The position numbers and the translations under genes are program-made. A DNA stretch of 23,967 nt from Propionibacteriaceae bacterium UBA5174. Its GTDB lineage: Bacteria > Actinomycetota > Actinomycetes > Propionibacteriales > Propionibacteriaceae. The stretch is taken from the NCBI GenBank assembly GCA_002413345.1, contig DHWU01000014.1, positions 7,671-31,637 of the forward strand, in the 5' to 3' direction. The first letter of the stretch is position 1. Each line of letters starts with the position of its first letter. Shown here in pieces: positions 7,255 to 12,857 of the stretch. The notes under the pieces were generated by a model. It ran no database searches and was not told the DNA's origin. It worked only from the letters and a program-made list of their open reading frames with translations.

Positions 7255-7617
7255 ATGGTTCTGGTGTTGCGGCGACTGTTGGCTGCGTTGGCGATTGTTA
7301 CGGCAATGATGGTTGGCCCCTTGGCGGTGACTGCCTTGGCTGCCACGCCCAGTTCGACGGTGACAACTTCCGCCACTTCGAAGACGACGGCGACTTCCAA
7401 AGCGACGACCAAAGTGACTTCGAAGACGAGCGCAAGCTCGAAGACGAGCGCAACTTCGAAGACGACTGGCACGCCTTCTGCCGAAGCCAGCGCCACCGAA
7501 ACTGAAACCGCAACGCCAGCCAATGACGACACTGGTGACAACTGGGTGATCTGGTTCCTCGGCGGTGCGGGGCTGCTGGCAGCGGTTGCTGGCGCCATAG
7601 TGATGATTCGCCGCTGA
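7255..7617 (+). CDS. Small secreted or surface protein with Thr/Ser/Lys-rich stalk and C-terminal membrane anchor
   Basis: 120 aa. Residues 1-29 form a signal peptide: Arg-Arg, a hydrophobic core, and a likely cut after ALA-29. Residues 31-90 are a low-complexity stalk built from TSKT/TSAT repeats. Residues 97-117 form one membrane helix ending in Ile-Arg-Arg. There is no LPxTG motif. This layout fits a short surface stalk or a small envelope protein; no enzymatic domain is present. The stalk is encoded by near-identical short DNA repeats, so its length may vary between strains. The ideR gene follows 28 bases later on the same strand with its own probable promoter and ribosome binding site. 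Confidence 0.7.
   Translation: MVLVLRRLLAALAIVTAMMVGPLAVTALAATPSSTVTTSATSKTTATSKATTKVTSKTSASSKTSATSKTTGTPSAEASATETETATPANDDTGDNWVIWFLGGAGLLAAVAGAIVMIRR
7420..7466 (+). repeat. 18-bp tandem repeat within the stalk-coding region
   Basis: Two 18-bp units starting TCGAAGACGAGCGCAA (7420-7437 and 7438-7455) and a partial third (7456-7466). They encode SKTSAS/SKTSAT. Looser copies of the ACTTC(G/C)AA pattern continue upstream. Confidence 0.7.
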
Positions 7618-7645
7618 CCTATAGGGTGACCTCGACAGGAGGGTC

Positions 7646-8323
7646 ATGGGCGAACTGATTGACACCACTGAGATGTACCTGCGAACCATCTACGAACTCG
7701 TCGAAGAGGGAGTGCCGCCCCTGCGTGCCCGAATTGCCGAACGGCTGAAGCAAAGTGGCCCCACGGTGTCGCAGACGGTGTCCCGAATGGAACGGGACGG
7801 GCTGGTCGCGGTCCACCCAGATCGACACCTGGTACTCAGCGAGGACGGCCGGGCTAGTGCCGCTCGAGTGATGCGGCGACACCGATTGGCTGAGCGGCTA
7901 TTGACCGATGTGATCGGTCTCGAATGGCATCAGGTGCATCAAGAGGCCTGCCGCTGGGAACATGTGATTTCCACCGACGTTGAACGGCGGTTAGTGGACG
8001 TGCTGGGCGGTCCGACTACCTCTCCTTATGGAAATCCGATTCCCAGCTTGGCTGAACTCGGCGTGACTGGGTCGGTCGAGGAATTCCTCGACGGGGCAGA
8101 GATGCTCTCGACGCGCCTTGCCGATGGTGAGATCCACGAGGTAGTAGTGGCTCGACTGAGCGAAGCGATCCAAGCCGAACCAGAGGTACTGAAGGTGATG
8201 GCTGGCGTTGGGATGATGCCGGGCCGTCCCGTTAAGGCGTCGATTCGTGGCGCAAAGTTGTTGATCGGTGAGGCCGCGGTGCCATTGGTGCTGGCTGATC
8301 AGATCTTCGTGCTGGTGGAGTAG
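7646..8323 (+). CDS. ideR: DtxR/IdeR family iron-dependent transcriptional repressor
   Basis: 225 aa, the full length of the family. The N-terminal winged helix-turn-helix has RIAERLKQSGPTVSQTVSRM (30-49), the DNA-reading helix typical of DtxR/IdeR. All metal ligands known for DtxR occur at the same numbers: Met10, Cys102, Glu105 and His106 for the primary site, His79, Glu83 and His98 for the ancillary site. Dimerisation runs through 80-140, and a C-terminal SH3-like domain (about 145-225) is present. The protein therefore should bind Fe(II) and repress iron uptake genes. ATG at 7646 has AGGAGGG (7637-7643) upstream; TAGGGT at 7622-7627 may be its -10 box. No typical 19-bp iron box was found in this window, so its targets lie elsewhere. 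An Mn-sensing role cannot be excluded. Confidence 0.93.
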   Translation: MGELIDTTEMYLRTIYELVEEGVPPLRARIAERLKQSGPTVSQTVSRMERDGLVAVHPDRHLVLSEDGRASAARVMRRHRLAERLLTDVIGLEWHQVHQEACRWEHVISTDVERRLVDVLGGPTTSPYGNPIPSLAELGVTGSVEEFLDGAEMLSTRLADGEIHEVVVARLSEAIQAEPEVLKVMAGVGMMPGRPVKASIRGAKLLIGEAAVPLVLADQIFVLVE

Positions 8324-8442
8324 CACAGCTACGCGGCACCGCCTGGCAGGGCCGGTGCCGTGACACCTCCGCAATTCCGACTGGAATAACCCGTATCGTT
8401 GCTGACGTTCGTGCTGGCATAACCAAAACGTTAGGAACCCCA

Positions 8443-8799
8443 ATGGCAACCATCGCTGTGACAGCAGACAACTTTGGCGACACCGTCAAGAACAACGGAA
8501 TCGTCTTCGTAGACTTTTGGGCCGCCTGGTGCGGTCCCTGCCGCGCTTTTGGCCCCGTGTTTGAGGCTGCCTCGGAATCGCATCCGGACGCGGTGTTTGC
8601 CAAGGTCGACACCGACGCAGAGCAGAATCTGGCTGGCAGTTTGGAGATCAGTTCAATCCCGACTCTGATGGCCTTCCGGGACGGCTACCTGGTCTTCCGG
8701 CAGCCAGGTGCGCTGAACAAGTCCGCCTTCGAGTCACTGGTGACCAAGGTCAAGGAACTCGACATGGAACAGGTCAAGTCACAAATCTCTGAGTCCTGA
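8443..8799 (+). CDS. trxA: Thioredoxin
   Basis: 118 aa with the full thioredoxin fold: IVFVDFWAAWCGPCRAF carries the redox-active WCGPC (29-33), followed by the cis-proline turn SSIPTL and the GALNKSAFESLV helix. It reduces protein disulfides in the cytoplasm, with electrons from thioredoxin reductase. There is no signal peptide or membrane helix, unlike the second thioredoxin-like gene at 17431. ATG at 8443 is preceded by AGGAA about 8 nt upstream. The last residues (MEQVKSQISES) extend slightly past the usual end. The gene is followed by a strong terminator and stands alone. Confidence 0.93.
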   Translation: MATIAVTADNFGDTVKNNGIVFVDFWAAWCGPCRAFGPVFEAASESHPDAVFAKVDTDAEQNLAGSLEISSIPTLMAFRDGYLVFRQPGALNKSAFESLVTKVKELDMEQVKSQISES

Positions 8800-8853
8800 G
8801 GCGGTCACCCGCGGGGGTGACACCTAGGACGGGTCGTTTTACAATGATTAGCA

Positions 8854-8895
8854 GGTCCCTGCCCCATCCCCCCGGGCAGGGACCGTTTACTTTTT
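8854..8895 (+). terminator. Rho-independent terminator after trxA
   Basis: Perfect 11-bp stem GGTCCCTGCCC (8854-8864) and GGGCAGGGACC (8874-8884) with a C-rich 9-base loop, then GTTTACTTTTT. A smaller 7-bp hairpin (8804-8821) lies upstream of it. Confidence 0.9.
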
Positions 8896-9111
8896 CGCCA
8901 GAATTGTGGCTTTTACTAGGGGAGTCGCGGACACGCTTGGTTGCTCTGGTCGATGGGGCCCAAGTCGCGTTCTTCGGTCCAGAGGTGGCCAACCAGGTCA
9001 GTCGGCATCATCGTGCAGCCAGTGGCTAGGCAAAGCTGCTGAGCTAGGACTTCCGCAAATGGTGGCTTTTCGGGCGGGCACCAGGTTCTGAGTGCCGGCG
9101 ACGTGGGGCAC
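8896..9111. other. Intergenic stretch, no gene recognised
   Basis: Between the trxA terminator and the promoter of the kinase-phosphorylase gene. A short open frame (ending 9029) crosses it but begins inside the terminator hairpin and has no ribosome binding site. GTGGCTTTT occurs twice (8906-8914 and 9062-9070), about 156 bases apart, the second 42 bases before the -10 box at 9112; it could be a binding site but is too short to judge. Confidence 0.5.
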
Positions 9112-9140
9112 TAGAATTCGACGCAACCAGGTCGAGGAGG
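9112..9140 (+). promoter_or_regulatory. Promoter -10 box and strong ribosome binding site of the kinase-phosphorylase gene
   Basis: TAGAAT (9112-9117) is a good -10 box; a start of transcription near 9124 gives a short leader holding GAGGAGG (9134-9140), 7 nt before ATG at 9148. This fixes the start codon. Confidence 0.6.
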
Positions 9141-9147
9141 TGCGCGG

Positions 9148-11553
9148 ATGCAGCGGTTTCCTGAGCCGGTCGACTTGGCTGGGCTGCCGGTGGGTGACCT
9201 CCCTGGAGATCAAATCCGGATCGGTGTGGAGCATCTGGCGAAGGCCCGGATCATCTTCCCTGAGTTAATGCAGCTGGTGGCTCCAATCTTGGCCAAGCAG
9301 AGCCGTGCTGTCGTGTCGGTGTTTGGTGGGTCGGGAGTGGGTAAGTCGGAAGTCGGCGCACTGTTGGCGTACGGGCTCAATGCCAGTGGCATCGGTGCCT
9401 ACGTGCTCTCCGGGGACAACTATCCGCATCGGATTCCGCAAGTCAATGATGCTGAGCGGCTGCGGGTCTTTCGCGCTGGTGGGTTACGCGGCCTGAGTGG
9501 CGCGGCCATTCCATCAGAGTTGCCCGGTTTGCAGGCCAGTGGCGTTGATGCTGATCCTCAGCAGGCTGAAGCTTTGCCCTGGCTGAGGAGGTACCAGGAC
9601 TACGGACGGCGGGCGTTGGCGTCGTATCTGGGTGGTGAGGCCGAGATCGATTTCGACGAACTCAATAACATCTTGGCGGACTTCCATGCGGGTGCGGCGA
9701 CTCTGCTGCTGAAACGAATGGGGCGCACTCCAGACCAACTCTGGCGCGACCGCGTGGACGTGACCGCAACCCAAGTGATCGTCCTGGAATGGACTCACGG
9801 CAACTCGGCATTCTTGCAGGGAGTTGACGTGCCGATCCTGCTGTACAGCACGCCTTCGGAAACCCTGGAGCATCGGCGGTCGCGGGCCCGAGACACCGGC
9901 GTTGACTCGGCCTTCACCGCGATGGTGTTGGAGTTGGAGCAGGGGCAACTGCTAGACGCCGCTCGGCGGGCCGCTCTGGTGGTGGCCAACCATGGTGAGT
10001 TGTTGAACCCGGCCGATTTTGTTGCCGAGCTACCTGGTGCGGGCCCCATGCTCAACCTCTACCCGGACAGCCTGGGGGTTGACTTGGCGCAGGTGGCGAA
10101 CTTCGTGGAGCACCCGGAAGTGGCGGGGGCCTTTGAATCGGTGTATTTGCTGCCCACGGTGTTCAACAGCGATCTGGATCGCGGGTTTTCGGTAGTCGAC
10201 TACGACCTCAACGCTGAACTGGTCAAGGCTGACGATCTGACGCGCCTAGGGGCTGCTGGGCTGGACCTGAAGCTCGACTTCGTGCTGAATCATGCCTCGA
10301 TGCAGTCGCCGCAGTTTCGTGATCTGCTCGCTAACGGTCAGAACTCGAGCTTTCGCGACTTTTTCATTGACTGGAACGAGTTCTGGGATGGCCACGGGCA
10401 ACTAACTGAGGCTGGCTACATCCAGCCTGATGCGCCCATGATTCAGCAGATGTTCTTCCGCAAGCCGGGCCTACCGCTGCTAATGGTGAGCTTTGCCGAC
10501 GGCACCCAGCGGCCCTACTGGAATACCTTCTACCAAGAGGTAATCGACCGTGATGGTGCGCCGCGCTATCTGGGGCAGGTGGATCTCAACGTCGATTCTG
10601 AGCTGGTTTGGGACTACTACGCCCAGACGCTGGATCTCCTGGCTGGTTACGGCGCTCGGATCGTGCGCTTGGATGCATTCGCCTATGTCGACAAACGGCC
10701 TGGTGCCCGCAACTTTCTCAACGAGCCGGGAACCTGGGAGTTGCTGGCCAAAGTCAAGCGGATGGCCGACGTCCGTGGGTTGATCCTGCTGCCCGAAATT
10801 CACTCCAGTTACGCCGAAGGTGTCCATCGCAAGCTGAGTGATCTTGGGTTCCTGACCTACGACTTCTTCTTACCTGGGCTGCTGTTGGACGCCCTGGAGT
10901 CGGCTGACGCCACCACTTTGAAGCGCTGGATCTGTGAACTTTCGGAGCAGAAGTTGGCCACGGTGAACATGCTCGGCTGCCATGACGGCATTCCACTGCT
11001 TGACCTGCGCGGATTCCTGCCTGAGGAGCGGATTGACTCACTGAGTCGAACCATCGTGGGTCGCGGCGGGAAAGTGAAGGACCTGCATGGTGCCACCGAC
11101 GTGTACTACCAGGTCAATGCCACGTACTTCAGTGCACTCGGTGAGTCGGAGGCCAAGCTGTTGTTGGCCCGTGCCATTCAGCTCTTTGTTCCGGGCAAGC
11201 CGCAGGTTTGGTACCTCGATTTGTTTGCTGGAATCAACGATCACGGCGCCGTTGCCCGCGCTGGCGAAGGTGGCCACAAGGAGATTAACCGCACCAACTT
11301 GAGTGCTGAGGAGGTGGCTGCCGGACTGGAGCGTCCGGTAGTGAAGGCGCAGTTGGAATTACTGCGGTTGCGAAATAGCTTCGCGGCTTTTGGTTTCGAC
11401 GCCGAGTGTGAAGTGGGTGTGACGGCATTGAATAGGTTGGTCGTCACCTGGCGTAACCGAGGTGCCACGGCACGGCTGGACGCCGATCTGGCCGCAGTTA
11501 GATTCACCATCGAGACGGTGGATGCCGCCGGAGTGGTCAGGTATTACAGGTAG
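9148..11553 (+). CDS. Bifunctional fusion: P-loop kinase-like domain plus GH13_18 (sucrose-phosphorylase-type) domain
   Basis: 801 aa in one uninterrupted frame. Residues 1-295 form a P-loop NTPase of the uridine kinase/phosphoribulokinase type: Walker A GGSGVGKS (60-67), LSGDNYPHRIP (87-97) where Asp90 would be the catalytic base, and VIVLEWTHGNS (210-220) as the Walker B-like strand. Residues 302-801 match sucrose phosphorylase and relatives: LNLYPDSLGVDL, DRGFSVVDYD, LDFVLNH (376-382), nucleophile Asp509 in VRLDAFAYVDK, acid/base Glu550 in LLPEIH, transition-state Asp613 in CHDGI, then YYQVNATYFSAL and FVPGKPQVWYLDLFAG. GH13_18 enzymes split sucrose, sucrose-6-phosphate or glucosylglycerate with phosphate to give glucose-1-phosphate. 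Both domains keep their catalytic residues, so the protein is probably bifunctional; the kinase could phosphorylate the released acceptor or the sugar phosphate. The exact substrate cannot be read from sequence. The gene is monocistronic with its own promoter; its 3' end overlaps the convergent gene by 17 bases. Confidence 0.85.
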   Translation: MQRFPEPVDLAGLPVGDLPGDQIRIGVEHLAKARIIFPELMQLVAPILAKQSRAVVSVFGGSGVGKSEVGALLAYGLNASGIGAYVLSGDNYPHRIPQVNDAERLRVFRAGGLRGLSGAAIPSELPGLQASGVDADPQQAEALPWLRRYQDYGRRALASYLGGEAEIDFDELNNILADFHAGAATLLLKRMGRTPDQLWRDRVDVTATQVIVLEWTHGNSAFLQGVDVPILLYSTPSETLEHRRSRARDTGVDSAFTAMVLELEQGQLLDAARRAALVVANHGELLNPADFVAELPGAGPMLNLYPDSLGVDLAQVANFVEHPEVAGAFESVYLLPTVFNSDLDRGFSVVDYDLNAELVKADDLTRLGAAGLDLKLDFVLNHASMQSPQFRDLLANGQNSSFRDFFIDWNEFWDGHGQLTEAGYIQPDAPMIQQMFFRKPGLPLLMVSFADGTQRPYWNTFYQEVIDRDGAPRYLGQVDLNVDSELVWDYYAQTLDLLAGYGARIVRLDAFAYVDKRPGARNFLNEPGTWELLAKVKRMADVRGLILLPEIHSSYAEGVHRKLSDLGFLTYDFFLPGLLLDALESADATTLKRWICELSEQKLATVNMLGCHDGIPLLDLRGFLPEERIDSLSRTIVGRGGKVKDLHGATDVYYQVNATYFSALGESEAKLLLARAIQLFVPGKPQVWYLDLFAGINDHGAVARAGEGGHKEINRTNLSAEEVAAGLERPVVKAQLELLRLRNSFAAFGFDAECEVGVTALNRLVVTWRNRGATARLDADLAAVRFTIETVDAAGVVRYYR

Positions 11554-11956
11554 TCGCGAAGAACCTAAACGCGACGCCGGTGCCGGCTAGGGCTACCGCG
11601 AGGAAGCCGAAGGTGAGGTCAGTGGGCAACTCGCTGAGCAAGATACTGGCGGCAAACATGGTTGCGGGCGGGATCGCTCCACAGACGACAATTCCGACAT
11701 TGCTCTCGCGTTGGGGGACGAAGCTCGCCACGACTAGTGCCTGCGCCAGGGAAACGGCGAACACTAAGCCGATGGCAGCAACGGACATATCGCCTTGAGC
11801 GATCAACCAGTTGAGCGCGATTAGCCCAGGGAGTACGGCCATCGAAGCGATGGTGTGGCGAAGCTGCCAAAGTGATCTCCAGCCACCAGTCGGCGCGCTC
11901 GAGACAGGAGGGATCACTTCCACCCGTTGGAAATCGTGAACTCGTTCACCGGTCAT
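11537..11956 (-). CDS. Four-helix integral membrane protein, unknown function
   Basis: 139 aa with a short polar N-terminus (1-33) and four hydrophobic helices at about 35-53, 57-79, 88-108 and 112-131. No motif that would name a family was found. ATG at 11956 is preceded on its strand by GGAG with 7 nt spacing. The 3' end overlaps the kinase-phosphorylase stop by 17 bases in convergent orientation. It is divergent from the tatA-like gene across 243 bases in which I see only short AT- and G-rich patches and no clear signal. Confidence 0.7.
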   Translation of the reverse strand: MTGERVHDFQRVEVIPPVSSAPTGGWRSLWQLRHTIASMAVLPGLIALNWLIAQGDMSVAAIGLVFAVSLAQALVVASFVPQRESNVGIVVCGAIPPATMFAASILLSELPTDLTFGFLAVALAGTGVAFRFFATTCNT

Positions 11957-12199
11957 CGCACAGCTCCATTGCTGCGAACTGGGCTGCTCTCGGCAGCGTG
12001 GCGGTCATCTCAGGTCCTCTCGGTACCCCCGATGGTATAAATTACCCCCCTTTTGGGGGACAGGTGGGCAAAACGGCCGAAACGCCCCAACTTTCGGTTG
12101 CGCTTCGGTTGATCCCACGATCAGCGCTACCGTTTACCCCGGGTTGTAGGCCACGCCATCAGGTCGTGCTGCAACCAAGCGAACAAGAAGGAGAATGCC

Positions 12200-12445
12200 A
12201 TGCCAAGTACTGGTGCTGGGGAGTTGGTCATCCTCATGTTTGGGCTGCCTGGTGGCACGGAGTGGGTCATCCTCGCGATCATCGCACTCTTGGTTTTCGG
12301 GGGCGCAAAGATCGCCAATGTGGGCAAGAACGCAGGCAAGGCCATCCGGGAGTTTAAAGAGGAGACCGCCGCGATCAAGAAGGACGGCAAGGACGAGCCG
12401 ACGAAGGATTCCACCGACTCGACCGACTCGACCGACAAAGACTGA
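12200..12445 (+). CDS. tatA: TatA/E family twin-arginine translocase subunit (orphan)
   Basis: 81 aa. A membrane helix (EWVILAIIALLVFGGAKIAN, about 21-40) is followed by the amphipathic helix GKNAGKAIREFKEE (43-56) and an acidic/polar tail ending in Thr-Asp-Ser repeats. FG at the membrane edge and the GKAIREFKEE helix are the TatA signature; TatA forms the pore for folded Sec-independent proteins. Unusual points: about 15 extra residues before the membrane helix, and FGGAKIANVG in place of the usual FGxKKLPELA hinge, so the hinge proline is missing. No tatB or tatC gene is nearby. The start at 12200 is supported by AAGGAG (12188-12193). It could be a specialised second TatA. Confidence 0.82.
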   Translation: MPSTGAGELVILMFGLPGGTEWVILAIIALLVFGGAKIANVGKNAGKAIREFKEETAAIKKDGKDEPTKDSTDSTDSTDKD

Positions 12446-12488
12446 TTCGTCGCTGATTGAGATTGCCGCCGGTTCTTGCCGTGGCTAG

Positions 12489-12504
12489 CCACAGCATGTA
12501 GGTA
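12489..12504. promoter_or_regulatory. Upstream NrdR-like box of nrdDG (weaker copy)
   Basis: CCACAGCATGTAGGTA keeps the core of the NrdR consensus (CA, C, AT centre, T, A, G). Its centre lies exactly 32 bp before that of the stronger box at 12521-12536, the spacing by which the ATP-cone repressor NrdR recognises paired sites. Confidence 0.5.
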
Positions 12505-12505
12505 G

Positions 12506-12519
12506 TTACATCAATGTAA
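12506..12519. repeat. Perfect palindrome over the nrdDG -35 box, possible operator
   Basis: TTACATCAATGTAA is a 6-bp inverted repeat around CA. It does not fit the NrdR consensus and sits between the two NrdR-like boxes, so a third regulator may bind here. Confidence 0.45.
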
Positions 12520-12534
12520 GGCACTGTATATAGT
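12506..12534 (+). promoter_or_regulatory. Promoter of nrdDG
   Basis: TTACAT (-35, 12506-12511), a 17-bp spacer and TATAGT (-10, 12529-12534). The -10 box is inside the downstream NrdR-like box, so bound NrdR would block RNA polymerase. Transcription would start just before the riboswitch aptamer. Confidence 0.65.
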
Positions 12535-12536
12535 GA
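12521..12536. promoter_or_regulatory. Downstream NrdR box of nrdDG
   Basis: GCACTGTATATAGTGA fits the palindromic NrdR consensus (acaCwAtATaTwGtgt) at 13 of 16 positions and covers the -10 box. Confidence 0.7.
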
Positions 12537-12543
12537 TCCCTGT

Positions 12544-12735
12544 AGTGGTTCGGCTCGTCAGCCAGGGGAGTCGAGGCAAGAGGGAATCCGGTGAGAATCC
12601 GGAGCTGCCCCGCAGCGGTAAGTGGGAACGACCGCCGTCATTAGCACTGGGAGTGATCCTGGGAAGCGACGGCCAGTAGGACCGAGGTGGCATAGCCACG
12701 TCCAGCCCATAAGTCCGAAGACCTGCCCTACCACT
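12544..12735 (+). promoter_or_regulatory. Cobalamin (vitamin B12) riboswitch aptamer
   Basis: The conserved core is present in order: GGGAATCCGGTGAGAATCCGG (from 12582, with self-complementary CCGG arms), CTGCCCCGCAGCGGTAAG (from 12605), the CTGGGAAG bulge region near 12658-12666, and the B12 box with AAGTCCGAAGACCTGCC (12711-12727). The closing P1 helix pairs AGTGGT (12544-12549) with ACCACT (12730-12735). It lies between the nrdDG promoter and the nrdD start. When adenosylcobalamin is bound, riboswitches of this class turn the downstream genes off. The gene beneath it is a B12-independent reductase, which fits a switch to a B12-dependent isozyme when the vitamin is available. Confidence 0.93.
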
Positions 12736-12857
12736 CCGCGCCGCGGAGTGCCGGCTGAGTAGCCCCGTGGGAGGGCTGGCTTCGGACCAGGTGGGTTCGG
12801 CTTCTTCTCCTTCGATTGGCTCTGGCCGGGTGCGAGAGGCATCACGAAGGAACGCCA
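12732..12857 (+). promoter_or_regulatory. Probable expression platform of the B12 riboswitch (translation control)
   Basis: CACTCCG (12732-12738) can pair with CGGAGTG (12744-12750), which uses part of the P1 3' strand, so this hairpin and the closed aptamer exclude each other. Further down TCCTTCG (12808-12814) is exactly complementary to CGAAGGA (12845-12851), the ribosome binding site of nrdD, and could hide it. No U-tract terminator is present, so control of translation is more likely than of transcription. The pairing is inferred, not computed. Confidence 0.5.

Noticed and set aside
8817..9029. 70-codon open frame with a plausible-looking end (LVALVDGAQVAFFGPEVANQ)
   Set aside because: It begins just before and runs through the trxA terminator hairpin, has no ribosome binding site or leaderless -10 box, and resembles no family I know.
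12816..12857. Longer NrdD start upstream (14 extra residues)
   Set aside because: It lies in the riboswitch platform, and the purine-rich site at 12847-12851 points to ATG at 12858.
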